Assembly: GCF_024171945.1 (NCBI RefSeq)
Contig: NZ_JAMTCR010000007.1
Coordinates: forward strand, 1-64,000
Length of the DNA stretch: 64,000 nt
Reading direction: 5' to 3'
Source of the DNA: Actinokineospora globicatena
GTDB lineage: Bacteria; Actinomycetota; Actinomycetes; Mycobacteriales; Pseudonocardiaceae
Below, piece after piece: positions 16,242-24,731 of the stretch (the first letter of the stretch is position 1; every line of letters begins with the position of its first letter). A program made the position numbers and the translations under genes. The notes under the pieces were generated by a model. It saw nothing but the letters and a program-made list of their open reading frames with translations. It was not told the origin of the DNA and searched no databases.

Positions 16242-19148
16242 TCAGCGCCACCGGTCGGTCACCCGGCCGCGACGTTCGCGGTCGAGCCGCAGCTCGGTCT
16301 TGAGCCTGCGCAGCAGCGGGTCGAACAGCTTGCGCACCAGCTCCTCCGGAACGGTCTCCGGCGGCGCCCCGGACGCGGGCGCCGCCGTGGAGACCGCCGC
16401 GGGAGCGGCGGGTACCTGGGTCACCGGGGGTGGAGCCGCCTCGGGTGTCGGGGCGGGCTCGGGGTCCGGTGGTGGTGGGTCGTCCACGCGTTGGACGGCG
16501 GGGACGAGGGTGACTGGCCGCCGCGGTGTGGGCGGCGCCGCCGTCGGTAAGGACTCGGGCGCGCGCTGCACGACGGGGTGCTCCCCGGGGGCGGTCGCGT
16601 TGGGGACCACCGGGAGTAGGCGGAGGGCACCGAGGGTCGGCGCGTCGGTGGCGGGGGGTGTGGGGTCGACGGCCCGGGAGAGGGAGACGACCTGGAGTTC
16701 GGTCTGGGGTCCGTTGTGGACGCTGGGAGCGCTGGGTTCGGTCGCGGTCTGCGCGGTGGGTTCGTGGTGCTCGAAGAGCGGTTGCGCCGGTTCGGCGTGG
16801 ACCGGGGCGTGGCGGCTGGGGATTCCGGCGGGGTCGATGGGCGCGCCGAGCCCGAGCCTGCGCTGCACCGCGGCAACCGGTCGGTCAGGCTCGACGACCT
16901 GCCGCTGGATCGGCATCCCGAGCCCCGGCCTGGGCACGACCGGCTGACTCGACGCCGCGTCCCCGGCAACCGACCCGCTCACCGGGCCTGCGGTGTGGTC
17001 GGCCACCCGACTCACCACGGGCCGATCAGCCGCCAAGGGGCCGTCCCCCGCTGTGGGCTGGTCTGCCCCGAGCCGACTCACCACTGGCCGGTCCACTGCG
17101 CCGGACTCCGCCAGACCACCGGTCGGCGAATCCCCGACCCCGGACGACTCACCAGCCCCAGCGGCAGTGATGTCCCCACCTGACCGCTCCCCCACGGTGG
17201 GCTGGTCAGCGGACACCCGGCTCACCACGAGGTGCCCGGCATCACCACTCGCCGGCGCTCCAAGACCACTACTCGACCGGTCTCCCGCAGTGGGCTGCTC
17301 AACTGGGAGCCGACTCACCACGGGACGATCAACCGCGCCGGGCCCGTGAGCACCTGCCGATGGGCCACTCGACCGATCCCCCACTGTGGACTGATCGCTC
17401 ACGACCGCACCAAACCCCGAGGCTTGGGCCTCCCCGCCACCCGAAGGGTCGCTCGTGAGGCCGCCCACCGTGGGCTGATCGGCCGTCACCCGACCCACCA
17501 CGGGGTGGCCAGCCGCGTCGGCCCCATCCTCAAGACCGCTACTCGACCGGTCCTCCGCAGTCGGCTGATCAGCCGGGAGTCGACTCACCACTGGACGGTC
17601 GCCGGGCCTCTCCCCGCCAGCCGATGGGCCACTGGTGAGGCCACCACTCAACCGATCCCCCACCGTCGGCTGGTCAGCCACCACTCGGCTCACCACAGGG
17701 TGATCCGCCGCCTCGAACCCGGCCGTTCCACGGTCGCCCGCACCAGACCTCGGGGACTGCCCCGCCCCGCCCGTCGATGGTCCACTCACCAGGCCACTGG
17801 TCGACCGATCGCCCACCGTGGGCTGGTCAGCCGCCAACCGGCTCACCACTGGGTTGTCCGCCGCGTCGGGTGCAGCCGCGGGGCCGCTACTCGACCGCTC
17901 CTGCACTGCGGGCTGGTTGGTCGCGAGCCGGCTCACCACCGGGCGGTCGGCCGTGTCTGGCCCCGAAGTCTGAGCTTCCCCAGCGAACGACGGTCCAGTC
18001 GTGAGGTCGCCACTCGATCGATCGCCCACCGAGGGCTGGTCAGCCGCGAGTCGACTCACCACCACGTGGTCCACCGCGTCGGGCGCGGCGGTCGGAAGGT
18101 CGCTTCTCGCGGAGCCGCCTGCCGCGGGCTGGTCAGCGGTCACCCGACTCACGACGAGATGGTCCGAAGGCCTACTTCCGTCGCCTGCCGTGGGCTGGTC
18201 GGCCGCCACCCGGCTCACCATCGGACGATCCACCGCACTGGACCCGGTCGCCGGGATGTCGCCGCCGGTGTGTGCGGGCGCCGTGGTCTCGCTCGTGCCA
18301 GGGCCAGCGGTCTGGCCCTCCGCACCAACAGGAACGGCACCGTCCTGGTGGTCGGCCGACAACCGGCTCACCACGGGGCGATCGGCTCCGCCCGGCGAGT
18401 CCCCGGTCCCCGAAACCGCGCTCGCCGTCGGTCGATCGGTCGAGTGCTCCTGTTCGGCCAAGCGACTCACAACTGGTCGATCAGCCCCAACCGGCGCCTC
18501 CCCGCCGACCGAGATCCCTTCCCCGTGATCAACCACCGGACCCGATGAGTCACCAGTGGACAGTCGACTCACCGTGAGGGGGTCGGAGTTGCCAGACCGC
18601 GACCACGTCGCCTCGGGCACAACGGGCACCACGCGAGGTACCGGCAAAGCAAGGTCACCAGACCGTGGCGCACCAGACTCCGACGAAGACCCGGTGTCCT
18701 CCACATCCGCGACCCGCTGCACAGCAGGACCATCCACGACCGGCGGATCCGGCAGCGCCAGCCCCTCAGGCGCCACCGCCCGCTGCACCGGAGCCTCCGC
18801 ACCCCGCCTACTGCCCACACCGGACTCAGGCACGACCGGCAGCCACACCGTCGGCTCCTCCGCCCACCTCGACACCGGCTTCGTGTCGGCGCGGCGCGGC
18901 ATGGCCAGCGGGAGGTCGACCGGGGTCACCACGTCCGCCACGCCGCCCGGTTCCGCGTCACCGACGCGGTGGGCCAAGGGGCGCAGCATGGACGGGTTCT
19001 GCCAGGCGGTCAGCCCGGAGCTGAAGCGCTGCACCGGGTTCACCACCGGGTGCTCGGGGACCAGGCGCTGGATCGGGGGTAGAGCGCGCCAGTCCGCCCG
19101 CACCACCGGGGTGGCGGCGGGCGCGGCCTTGCGTCGCCACGGCCACAT
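16242..19148 (-). CDS. Repeat-rich 968-aa eCIS protein of unknown function
   Basis: The N-terminus reads MWPWRRKAAP with PIQRLVPEHPVVNPVQR. About 15 degenerate copies of a 25-35-residue unit follow, with core (D/G)(R/H)PVVSR(L/V)xADQPTxGDRS, between roughly residues 190 and 720. VQR-type motifs (PIQRQVVE, AAVQRR, PVVQRAPE, PAVQRVDD) are scattered throughout. A Pro-rich linker leads to a conserved-looking, highly charged C-terminus (ELVRKLFDPLLRRLKTELRLDRERRG). The repeat region is low in hydrophobics and likely disordered. It lies between the 52-aa protein and the tube initiator. No tape-measure gene is otherwise evident in the operon, but there is no long amphipathic helix typical of one. 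I do not recognise a characterised family; only the C-terminus looks structured. Confidence 0.85.
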   Translation of the reverse strand: MWPWRRKAAPAATPVVRADWRALPPIQRLVPEHPVVNPVQRFSSGLTAWQNPSMLRPLAHRVGDAEPGGVADVVTPVDLPLAMPRRADTKPVSRWAEEPTVWLPVVPESGVGSRRGAEAPVQRAVAPEGLALPDPPVVDGPAVQRVADVEDTGSSSESGAPRSGDLALPVPRVVPVVPEATWSRSGNSDPLTVSRLSTGDSSGPVVDHGEGISVGGEAPVGADRPVVSRLAEQEHSTDRPTASAVSGTGDSPGGADRPVVSRLSADHQDGAVPVGAEGQTAGPGTSETTAPAHTGGDIPATGSSAVDRPMVSRVAADQPTAGDGSRPSDHLVVSRVTADQPAAGGSARSDLPTAAPDAVDHVVVSRLAADQPSVGDRSSGDLTTGPSFAGEAQTSGPDTADRPVVSRLATNQPAVQERSSSGPAAAPDAADNPVVSRLAADQPTVGDRSTSGLVSGPSTGGAGQSPRSGAGDRGTAGFEAADHPVVSRVVADQPTVGDRLSGGLTSGPSAGGERPGDRPVVSRLPADQPTAEDRSSSGLEDGADAAGHPVVGRVTADQPTVGGLTSDPSGGGEAQASGFGAVVSDQSTVGDRSSGPSAGAHGPGAVDRPVVSRLPVEQPTAGDRSSSGLGAPASGDAGHLVVSRVSADQPTVGERSGGDITAAGAGESSGVGDSPTGGLAESGAVDRPVVSRLGADQPTAGDGPLAADRPVVSRVADHTAGPVSGSVAGDAASSQPVVPRPGLGMPIQRQVVEPDRPVAAVQRRLGLGAPIDPAGIPSRHAPVHAEPAQPLFEHHEPTAQTATEPSAPSVHNGPQTELQVVSLSRAVDPTPPATDAPTLGALRLLPVVPNATAPGEHPVVQRAPESLPTAAPPTPRRPVTLVPAVQRVDDPPPPDPEPAPTPEAAPPPVTQVPAAPAAVSTAAPASGAPPETVPEELVRKLFDPLLRRLKTELRLDRERRGRVTDRWR
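16990..18590 (-). repeat. Degenerate in-frame tandem repeats encoding DRPVVSRLxADQPT units
   Basis: Roughly 15 units recur within the 968-aa protein gene, recognisable in DNA as CGACTCACCAC or CGGCTCACCAC blocks (reverse complement of the VVSR codons) followed by GGCTGATCAGC-like blocks. Spacing varies from about 60 to 130 nt. Units differ at synonymous and non-synonymous sites, so this is an old, diverged array rather than a recent slippage product. Confidence 0.8.
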
Positions 19149-19157
19149 CGGATGCGC

Positions 19158-19316
19158 TCACCGTCCCTGGGAGATCCGGGTGTTGATGCGGGCTATCTCG
19201 GCCACGTACCGCAGCCGGTCGGGGTGCTCCAGGTCGAGGATGTCCTCCAGCGGCCAGTGGAAGTGGTAGGCGACGTACGCGACCTCCTCGTGCAGCCGGT
19301 CGGCCGCGTACGTCAC
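19158..19316 (-). CDS. Small DUF6760-like eCIS protein
   Basis: This 52-aa protein has a compact aromatic and acidic sequence (HEEVAYVAYHFHWPLEDILDLEHPDR). GTG at 19316 overlaps the stop of the tail-assembly gene (GTGA), which fixes the start and shows translational coupling. Proteins of this size and pattern occur at this position in actinobacterial injection-system operons and resemble small phage tail-assembly components. The precise role is unknown. Confidence 0.88.
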   Translation of the reverse strand: MTYAADRLHEEVAYVAYHFHWPLEDILDLEHPDRLRYVAEIARINTRISQGR

Positions 19317-19735
19317 GATTCCCCCAGGCGCCCACCGGCGACGTCGACGGCGAAGCCGTGGCCGCACTGCGGGCACTGGACCCCCGCCCTGGTGTGGCCC
19401 TCGCTGTTGACCCGGCGGTAGAGGTCCTGCAGGAACGCGAGGTCGGCGGCGAACAGGTTCTCGATGACCCCGGCGTGCACGTCGGTCACGTCGCCGAGGC
19501 GGGTCACCACCCTGGCCAGCAGCACCACGGTCAGGTACGCGGGGTTCTCCCGGACCCGGTCGTCGCGCAGCGGGACGAGCTCGTCGCGGGCGGTCGCCAG
19601 GCGCATCGTGCCCGCCGTGTGGGTCACCCCGGCGTCGTCGACGTACCCGCGGGGCAGCTCGAAGGCGAACTCGGTGCGCAGCTCCCGCCGCGGCTCGGCG
19701 CGCCGCGGCGGGTCCGCCGAGACCACACCGGTCAT
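19313..19735 (-). CDS. Tail assembly (chaperone-like) protein with Cys-pair C-terminus
   Basis: This 140-aa protein has FAFELPRGYVDDAGVTHTAGTMRLATARDEL, a conserved RENPAYLTVVLLARVVTRLG helix, and a C-terminal CPQCGHGFAVDV segment that could hold half of a metal site. It follows the tube gene, in the place of a phage tail-assembly protein. ATG at 19735 was chosen; an in-frame GTG at 19747 with GGAAG upstream is a credible alternative. Confidence 0.88.
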   Translation of the reverse strand: MTGVVSADPPRRAEPRRELRTEFAFELPRGYVDDAGVTHTAGTMRLATARDELVPLRDDRVRENPAYLTVVLLARVVTRLGDVTDVHAGVIENLFAADLAFLQDLYRRVNSEGHTRAGVQCPQCGHGFAVDVAGGRLGES

Positions 19736-19749
19736 CGATCGGCGCACGG

Positions 19750-20193
19750 CTACTCGACTTCCATCTGCTCGTAGGTGATGACGAGCTTCTCGGTGAGCAC
19801 ACTGGTGTCGCCCGCCTTGAGCGAGCCGATCTCCAGCGTCTTGGGCCAGGCGTTGGTCAGCTTGTAGCGCTTGATCGCCTGCCCCTCGTAGTCGTAGACG
19901 ATGATCGCCCCGCCCTTGCGCGCGTCGGACATCTTGCCGAAGTGCGCGTCCTTGACCCACTTCTCGAAGCTGGTGTCGCCGGTGAGGCCGCGGGTGAGGG
20001 TGACCTCGCCCGCCTTGGGCCGCCCGGGCAGCTTCTTGATGACGTACTTGCCGTCGGCGGTGTTCTGCTTGAGCTCGATCACGTCCTGTTCCATCTTCAG
20101 GCCGCTGACCTCGTTGATGGCCTTGATCTGGATGCCGTCGACCTCGAGGCCGAACGAGTGCCCTACCGAGGTGTCGAGATCGGGGAGTGCCAT
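19750..20193 (-). CDS. Major inner tube protein (gp19/Pvc1-like)
   Basis: This 147-aa protein of the T4 gp19 tube family reads SFGLEVDGIQIKAINEVSGLKMEQDVIELKQNT, KLPGRPKAGEVTLTRGLTGDTSFEKWVKDA and ends VLTEKLVITYEQMEVE. It forms stacked hexameric rings inside the sheath. The sheath gene ends 18 nt upstream, giving the usual sheath-tube order. Confidence 0.96.
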   Translation of the reverse strand: MALPDLDTSVGHSFGLEVDGIQIKAINEVSGLKMEQDVIELKQNTADGKYVIKKLPGRPKAGEVTLTRGLTGDTSFEKWVKDAHFGKMSDARKGGAIIVYDYEGQAIKRYKLTNAWPKTLEIGSLKAGDTSVLTEKLVITYEQMEVE

Positions 20194-20211
20194 GTGCTGC
20201 CGCCCTTCGGG

Positions 20212-21738
20212 TTACTCGTTGACCAGGCTGGTGCCGCCGGACAGTTGCGCGAGCCGGAAGACCACGAACTCGGCGGGCTTGACCGGGGCGACCCCGATCT
20301 CGCACACCACGTGCCCGGCGTCGATGCTCTCGGCGGGGTTGGTCTCCAGGTCGCACTTGACGTAGAACGCCTCGTCCGGGGTGTTGCCGAACAGCGCGCC
20401 CTTGCGCCACTCGTTGACCAGGAACGAGCTGATGGTGCGCCGGATCCGCGCCCACAGCGCCTCGTCGTTGGGCTCGAACACCACCCACTGGGTGCCGTTG
20501 AGGATGGACTCCTCGAGGTAGTTGAACAGCCGCCGGACGTTGAGGTAGCGCCAGTCGGTGTCGCTGGAGAGGGTGCGCGCGCCCCAGACCCGGATGCCGC
20601 GGCCGGTGAACGAGCGCAGCACGTTCACCCCGATCGGGTTGAGCAGCGCCTGCTCGGCCTGGGTGACGCCGCTCTGCAGGGCCAGCACGCCGCGCACGAC
20701 CTCGTTGGCCGGGGCCTTGTGCACGCCGCGGGTGCCGTCGTTGCGGGCCCACACGCCGGAGAGGTGACCGCTGGGCGGGACGAACACCGTGCCGTCGCCA
20801 GCGGGGTCGGCGACCTTGATCCACGGGTAGTAGAGGGCGCCGTAGCGGGTGTCGTAGTTGACCTCGTCGCGCCACTGCTTGACGCCCTGCGGGGTCAGTC
20901 CCGGTGGGGCGTCGAGGATCGCCATCCGGTCGCCCATCAGCTCGGCGTGCGCGATCATCGCGGTCTGCACGGCGCGGACGCCGTCGAGGTCGATGAGGTC
21001 GCGCTCGTAGAGGCCCATCAGGTCGGGCACGGCCACCATGGTGACCTCGTCGATGATCTCCAGGCCGCCGAAGCCGGTGCGGTCGGCGACGTCGCCGACG
21101 ATGTCGTCGGCGCGGATGGGCGCGTCCGGGGCGGCGGGCGGCGCGGCGAGCACCACCGTCGCCTTGTCCGGCTTGGTCAGCGCGCCACCGGTGACCTCCT
21201 CGACGGTGATCAGCGACGAGCGCTCGCGGACCACCGTGACGACGTTCTCCTTGCCGCGCTTGGTGGTCGCGGTGTGCGTCTCGACGATCTTGCCGCCCTG
21301 CTTGACCAGGATGGTGAACCGGTCCTCCGGCGCGCCCTCCTCGGTCGGGTGGGTGACCTCGACGGTGATCTCCTCGGCGCGGCCGCCCGGCAGCTGCTTG
21401 GCGCTCACCCGGTAGTTGCCGATCTCGGCCTGCGCGGGCGGCGGGGCGGACCCGTTGCCGTTGCCGTTGCCGTTGTTGGCACCGACGCGCACGACGTAGG
21501 CGGTGGTGCCCCCGTTGAGGAAGTAGCCGAAGACGGCTTGCGCCAGGTACCCGCCCTCCAGGAAGCCGCCGAAGGTCTGGGTGAACTGCCCCCAGTTGGT
21601 GACCAACGTCGGTTCGTCGTGCGGCCCGCGCTCGGCGAGGCCCACGAAGGCGGCGACGGCGGTCCCGACTCCCTCGATCGGCCGAGACCCCGACTCCACC
21701 TCCTCGACGTACACACCCGGCGAGAGGTAATTGGGCAT
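20212..21738 (-). CDS. Contractile sheath protein (Pvc2-like)
   Basis: This 508-aa protein begins MPNYLSPGVYVEEVESGSRPIEGVGTAVAAFVG, the hallmark of phage and eCIS sheath proteins. The C-terminal sheath domain follows (RGIRVWGARTLSSDTDWRYLNVRRLFNYLEESI, EPNDEALWARIRRTISSFLVNEW). A central variable insert of about 250 residues forms the outer domain. ATG at 21738 has GGAGG upstream. The long upstream frame is out-of-domain and was rejected. There is one full-length sheath gene, enough for a working tail. Confidence 0.96.
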   Translation of the reverse strand: MPNYLSPGVYVEEVESGSRPIEGVGTAVAAFVGLAERGPHDEPTLVTNWGQFTQTFGGFLEGGYLAQAVFGYFLNGGTTAYVVRVGANNGNGNGNGSAPPPAQAEIGNYRVSAKQLPGGRAEEITVEVTHPTEEGAPEDRFTILVKQGGKIVETHTATTKRGKENVVTVVRERSSLITVEEVTGGALTKPDKATVVLAAPPAAPDAPIRADDIVGDVADRTGFGGLEIIDEVTMVAVPDLMGLYERDLIDLDGVRAVQTAMIAHAELMGDRMAILDAPPGLTPQGVKQWRDEVNYDTRYGALYYPWIKVADPAGDGTVFVPPSGHLSGVWARNDGTRGVHKAPANEVVRGVLALQSGVTQAEQALLNPIGVNVLRSFTGRGIRVWGARTLSSDTDWRYLNVRRLFNYLEESILNGTQWVVFEPNDEALWARIRRTISSFLVNEWRKGALFGNTPDEAFYVKCDLETNPAESIDAGHVVCEIGVAPVKPAEFVVFRLAQLSGGTSLVNE

Positions 21739-21916
21739 GACCTGCCTCCAAGGAGTCGACCGCTGACAGAACCGATACTGGTCGTGGACCCTCCCCCCTC
21801 CCAGGGCCACGCGACGGCGCCGGGGGGAAGCACCCGTTGCCCTAAGAGGCAGCCGAGCACACTCCCAACGCGACAAGGCCGCCGGGGATGGCCGGTGCCG
21901 TGGTGCGCCAAGGGGT

Positions 21917-23920
21917 TCAGACCGCCATCGCGGCGTGGTGGTAGGGGCCGAACTCGCGCTCCAGGCAGAGCCGCCCGAGCTTGCGGTACTCCCGGGCGAC
22001 GGCGCCGACCAGCCGGGCCATGGACACCGGTTCACCCGCGTCGGCCGACAGGTAGGCGGCGGTGATCGCCGCGGACCGGATGTGCCCGCCCGCCAACTCG
22101 AAGGCGTCGGCGAGGAAGTCGAGGTCGAGGTCGTCGGCGCGGGGCAGGGCGGTGCCCAGGCAGCGGTCCCACAGTTGGCGCCGCAGCCGCTCGTCTGGCA
22201 CCGGGAAGTCGACCACCACGTCGAGCCTGCGGGTGAACGCCTCGTCCAGGTTGGCCCGCAGGTTGGTGGAGAGCAGGGCGATGCCCTCGAAGGTCTCCAT
22301 GCGCTGCAACAGGTACGCGCTCTCGATGTTGGCGTAGCGGTCGTGCGCGTCGCGGACCTCGGAGCGCTTGCCGAAGATCGCGTCGGCCTCGTCGAAGAGC
22401 AGCACGCCGTTGACGCCCGCGGCCTCGCTGAAGATGCGCTCCAGGTTCTTCTCGGTCTCGCCGACGTACTTGTCGACCACGGTGGCCAGGTTGACCGTGT
22501 AGAGGTCCATGCCGAGCGAGCCCGCGATCACCTCCGCGGACATGGTCTTGCCGGTACCGGAGTCCCCTGCCATCAGGCCGGTGACGCCGCGACCGCGACC
22601 GCCGCCGGGACGCATCCGCCACTCGTCCAAGACCCGGTCGCGGTGGCGTGCTCTTGCGGCGAGTTCGCGTAGGCCTACCAGGATCGGTTCCGGGAGCACC
22701 AGGTCTTCCCAACCGACGGCCGGTTCGATACGGCGGGCGAGGCGTTGCAGGCCCGCGGCGTTCTGGCCGCGCGCGCCCGCCCGCAGGTGTTCGGCGCGGA
22801 CAGGGCCACCGGAAGCGACGGCGGCGAGTTCGGCGGCGTGCGCGGCGTGTCGGATCTGGCCGGGGCCGAGCACGAAGTGCGCGGTGACCTTCGCTGGGTC
22901 GGCGTCCGGGGCGAGCTTGCCCGCCAGGCAGGAGTGCCAGATCGCGGTGCGGGTGGCGACGGTGAGCGGGCGGACGTCGTGCTGGACCGGGGGTGTGGCG
23001 CTCCACTTCGGATCCCAGACGGCGGTCCCGTGCAGCACGGTCGGCACGGCGGGGTGCGACAACCGGCCTAGTGGCAGAGGGGTGCCGTCCGCGTCGATAG
23101 GGCCGATCACGATGCCCGCGCCACGGAGCAACGCCTCCCGCAGCAGAGCCCGGGCGATGTCTTCGGGGTGGTCACGGGGGAGGCGGCCGGTGTCGACGGT
23201 CAACGCGGCGAAGCCTGCCTCGGCGAGGGCGGCGGCAGCGGTTTCCCTGGCGCCGCAGCCGGGGTGCTCGCGCAGGTAGACCGATCGGACGCCGCCGCCG
23301 AACGCCCTGGCCAGCAGTTCGGTGCCGGGTAGGGCGTCGAGTTCGGTGGTGGCGGTGGCGAACCCGGTGATGCCGGGGTCCATCCGGGTGTCACCGAGCA
23401 GGTGGGCGACGACGCGGTCGGGGACCCGTAGTGAGCGGGAGAGCAGGGGGCGGTCGCGGTCGTCCACGACCAGGAGGCCCGAGGTGATGAGCGGGGCGTC
23501 GGCGTCGAGCCGGGCCCTTGCCGGTGCGGAGGCTTCTGGGACGCCGCACAGCCGGAGGGCGAGGCCGACACTGGCGCGGCGTCGGGTGACATCGTCGTTG
23601 AGGTAGCCGTAGAACTGCTCGAAGCGGCTGTCTATGTCGGGGGCGACGGCGATGAGCAGCAGCTCGGTGTCTAGAGGGCTGAGCGGTACAAGACTGGTCA
23701 GGCGGTCGGACAGGCCTGCCGGGTCTAGGTCGCCGGGTAGCGGGAACGGCGAGCGGCTGTCTGCGAACAGCGCGTCTATGGCTTCCTCGGAAAGGTAGAG
23801 CCCACGAAACGGGTCGTCCGGGTTTGGGTCACCGGCTCGTCTTAGTGCTACGGCGTCCCGGATACGCTGTTCTAAAGCTGCTAGACGGTCGAACAAGTGC
23901 ACAACGCTGGTGTCGGTCAC
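21917..23920 (-). CDS. AAA+ ATPase of the injection system (Pvc15-like)
   Basis: This 667-aa protein has a divergent N-terminal helical half and a C-terminal AAA+ module. Walker A is GDSGTGKT near residue 453, Walker B is LLFDEADAIF near residue 510, sensor 1 is in LLSTNLRANLD and the arginine finger is in FTRRLDVVV. Pvc15-type ATPases are conserved in eCIS and are implicated in assembly or cargo loading. GTG at 23920 overlaps the DUF4255 stop (GTGA). A 178-nt gap separates it from the sheath gene, where an internal promoter could lie. Confidence 0.95.
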   Translation of the reverse strand: MTDTSVVHLFDRLAALEQRIRDAVALRRAGDPNPDDPFRGLYLSEEAIDALFADSRSPFPLPGDLDPAGLSDRLTSLVPLSPLDTELLLIAVAPDIDSRFEQFYGYLNDDVTRRRASVGLALRLCGVPEASAPARARLDADAPLITSGLLVVDDRDRPLLSRSLRVPDRVVAHLLGDTRMDPGITGFATATTELDALPGTELLARAFGGGVRSVYLREHPGCGARETAAAALAEAGFAALTVDTGRLPRDHPEDIARALLREALLRGAGIVIGPIDADGTPLPLGRLSHPAVPTVLHGTAVWDPKWSATPPVQHDVRPLTVATRTAIWHSCLAGKLAPDADPAKVTAHFVLGPGQIRHAAHAAELAAVASGGPVRAEHLRAGARGQNAAGLQRLARRIEPAVGWEDLVLPEPILVGLRELAARARHRDRVLDEWRMRPGGGRGRGVTGLMAGDSGTGKTMSAEVIAGSLGMDLYTVNLATVVDKYVGETEKNLERIFSEAAGVNGVLLFDEADAIFGKRSEVRDAHDRYANIESAYLLQRMETFEGIALLSTNLRANLDEAFTRRLDVVVDFPVPDERLRRQLWDRCLGTALPRADDLDLDFLADAFELAGGHIRSAAITAAYLSADAGEPVSMARLVGAVAREYRKLGRLCLEREFGPYHHAAMAV

Positions 23921-24576
23921 TGGTGCCCCCTCCGGACCCTGGTCATCGCGACCCGCTCCGGCACGTGGCCGGGCGTGGTGTTCGGGGGCACGTTGTGCGC
24001 GACCGCGTTGTCGCCGCCGACCTCCAGGCGCACGCCCTCGCTGGCGGGCGGGCCTGCCGGGAAGACGCGTCCGGTCTCCATCGGCGCGGACACGACGATG
24101 TCGAGAGACGGCTTGAGTTCGCCACCGAGCGCGGTCCACACATCGGCGAAGGCACGATCCTCCGGCGGCGGTAGGGCCACCGTCATCGGCAGCGGGAGGG
24201 CCAGGTCGGCGAGGGTCCCGTCGAGCATCTCCGGCGGGATCGCTTCATAGCGCAGGAATCGGCTCAAGAGGGACGACAGGAGTCTGTGCTCGTCTTCGGG
24301 GCGTTGGGTCCACGCCGTGACGAGGTACGAGAGCTTGAAGTAGCGGGGTGGCAGGTGGCGGGCGGTGACGACGCCGTCGGTGTACTCGTTGTGGAGTCCG
24401 CGCTGCCTCCGGCGCATGTCCTCGCGCACGTCGTAGAGGTAGACGTTCACCGTCGGGGCGTTGCGGCGCGACGCCCAGTCCTTGGTGGGCGCCTCGAACG
24501 CGACGTCTACATCCCCGCCGAGCAGCGCGTCGTCACGGACCAACCGCCGCAGGCACAGGTCGACCTCGTGAATCAC
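23917..24576 (-). CDS. DUF4255 tail cap/terminator protein (Pvc16-like), first gene of eCIS operon
   Basis: This 219-aa protein has IHEVDLCLRRLVRDDALL, VNVYLYDVREDMRRRQRG and RYFKLSYLVTAWTQRPEDEHRLLSSLLSRFLRY, the DUF4255 signature. Members cap the distal end of the sheath. GTG at 24576 with GGGAGG upstream begins exactly at the domain. The operon promoter should lie in the about 155 bp shared with the divergent amidase gene. Confidence 0.94.
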   Translation of the reverse strand: MIHEVDLCLRRLVRDDALLGGDVDVAFEAPTKDWASRRNAPTVNVYLYDVREDMRRRQRGLHNEYTDGVVTARHLPPRYFKLSYLVTAWTQRPEDEHRLLSSLLSRFLRYEAIPPEMLDGTLADLALPLPMTVALPPPEDRAFADVWTALGGELKPSLDIVVSAPMETGRVFPAGPPASEGVRLEVGGDNAVAHNVPPNTTPGHVPERVAMTRVRRGHQ

Positions 24577-24731
24577 CGCGCCTCCCGCGTGTGCTGACCT
24601 GCGCTCGACTATCGCGCCTGGGGGCGGGCGCGGACAGCCGTGCACCGCCGTCCGTGGGGGAACGGGCGGCTTCCCCAACGGGCAACTGGGAGGTGTTGAC
24701 GGCGGTCCCGGACCCGGTTTGACTCACGCGG

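Noticed and set aside
16990-18590. CRISPR-like array
   Set aside because: The repeats are in-frame, diverged, variable in spacing and encode protein units.
1-24576. Prophage or type VI secretion system
   Set aside because: No capsid, portal, terminase, integrase or lysis genes, so not a prophage. No TssJ/L/M membrane complex, and the DUF4255, Pvc15-like and DUF4157 genes fit eCIS better.
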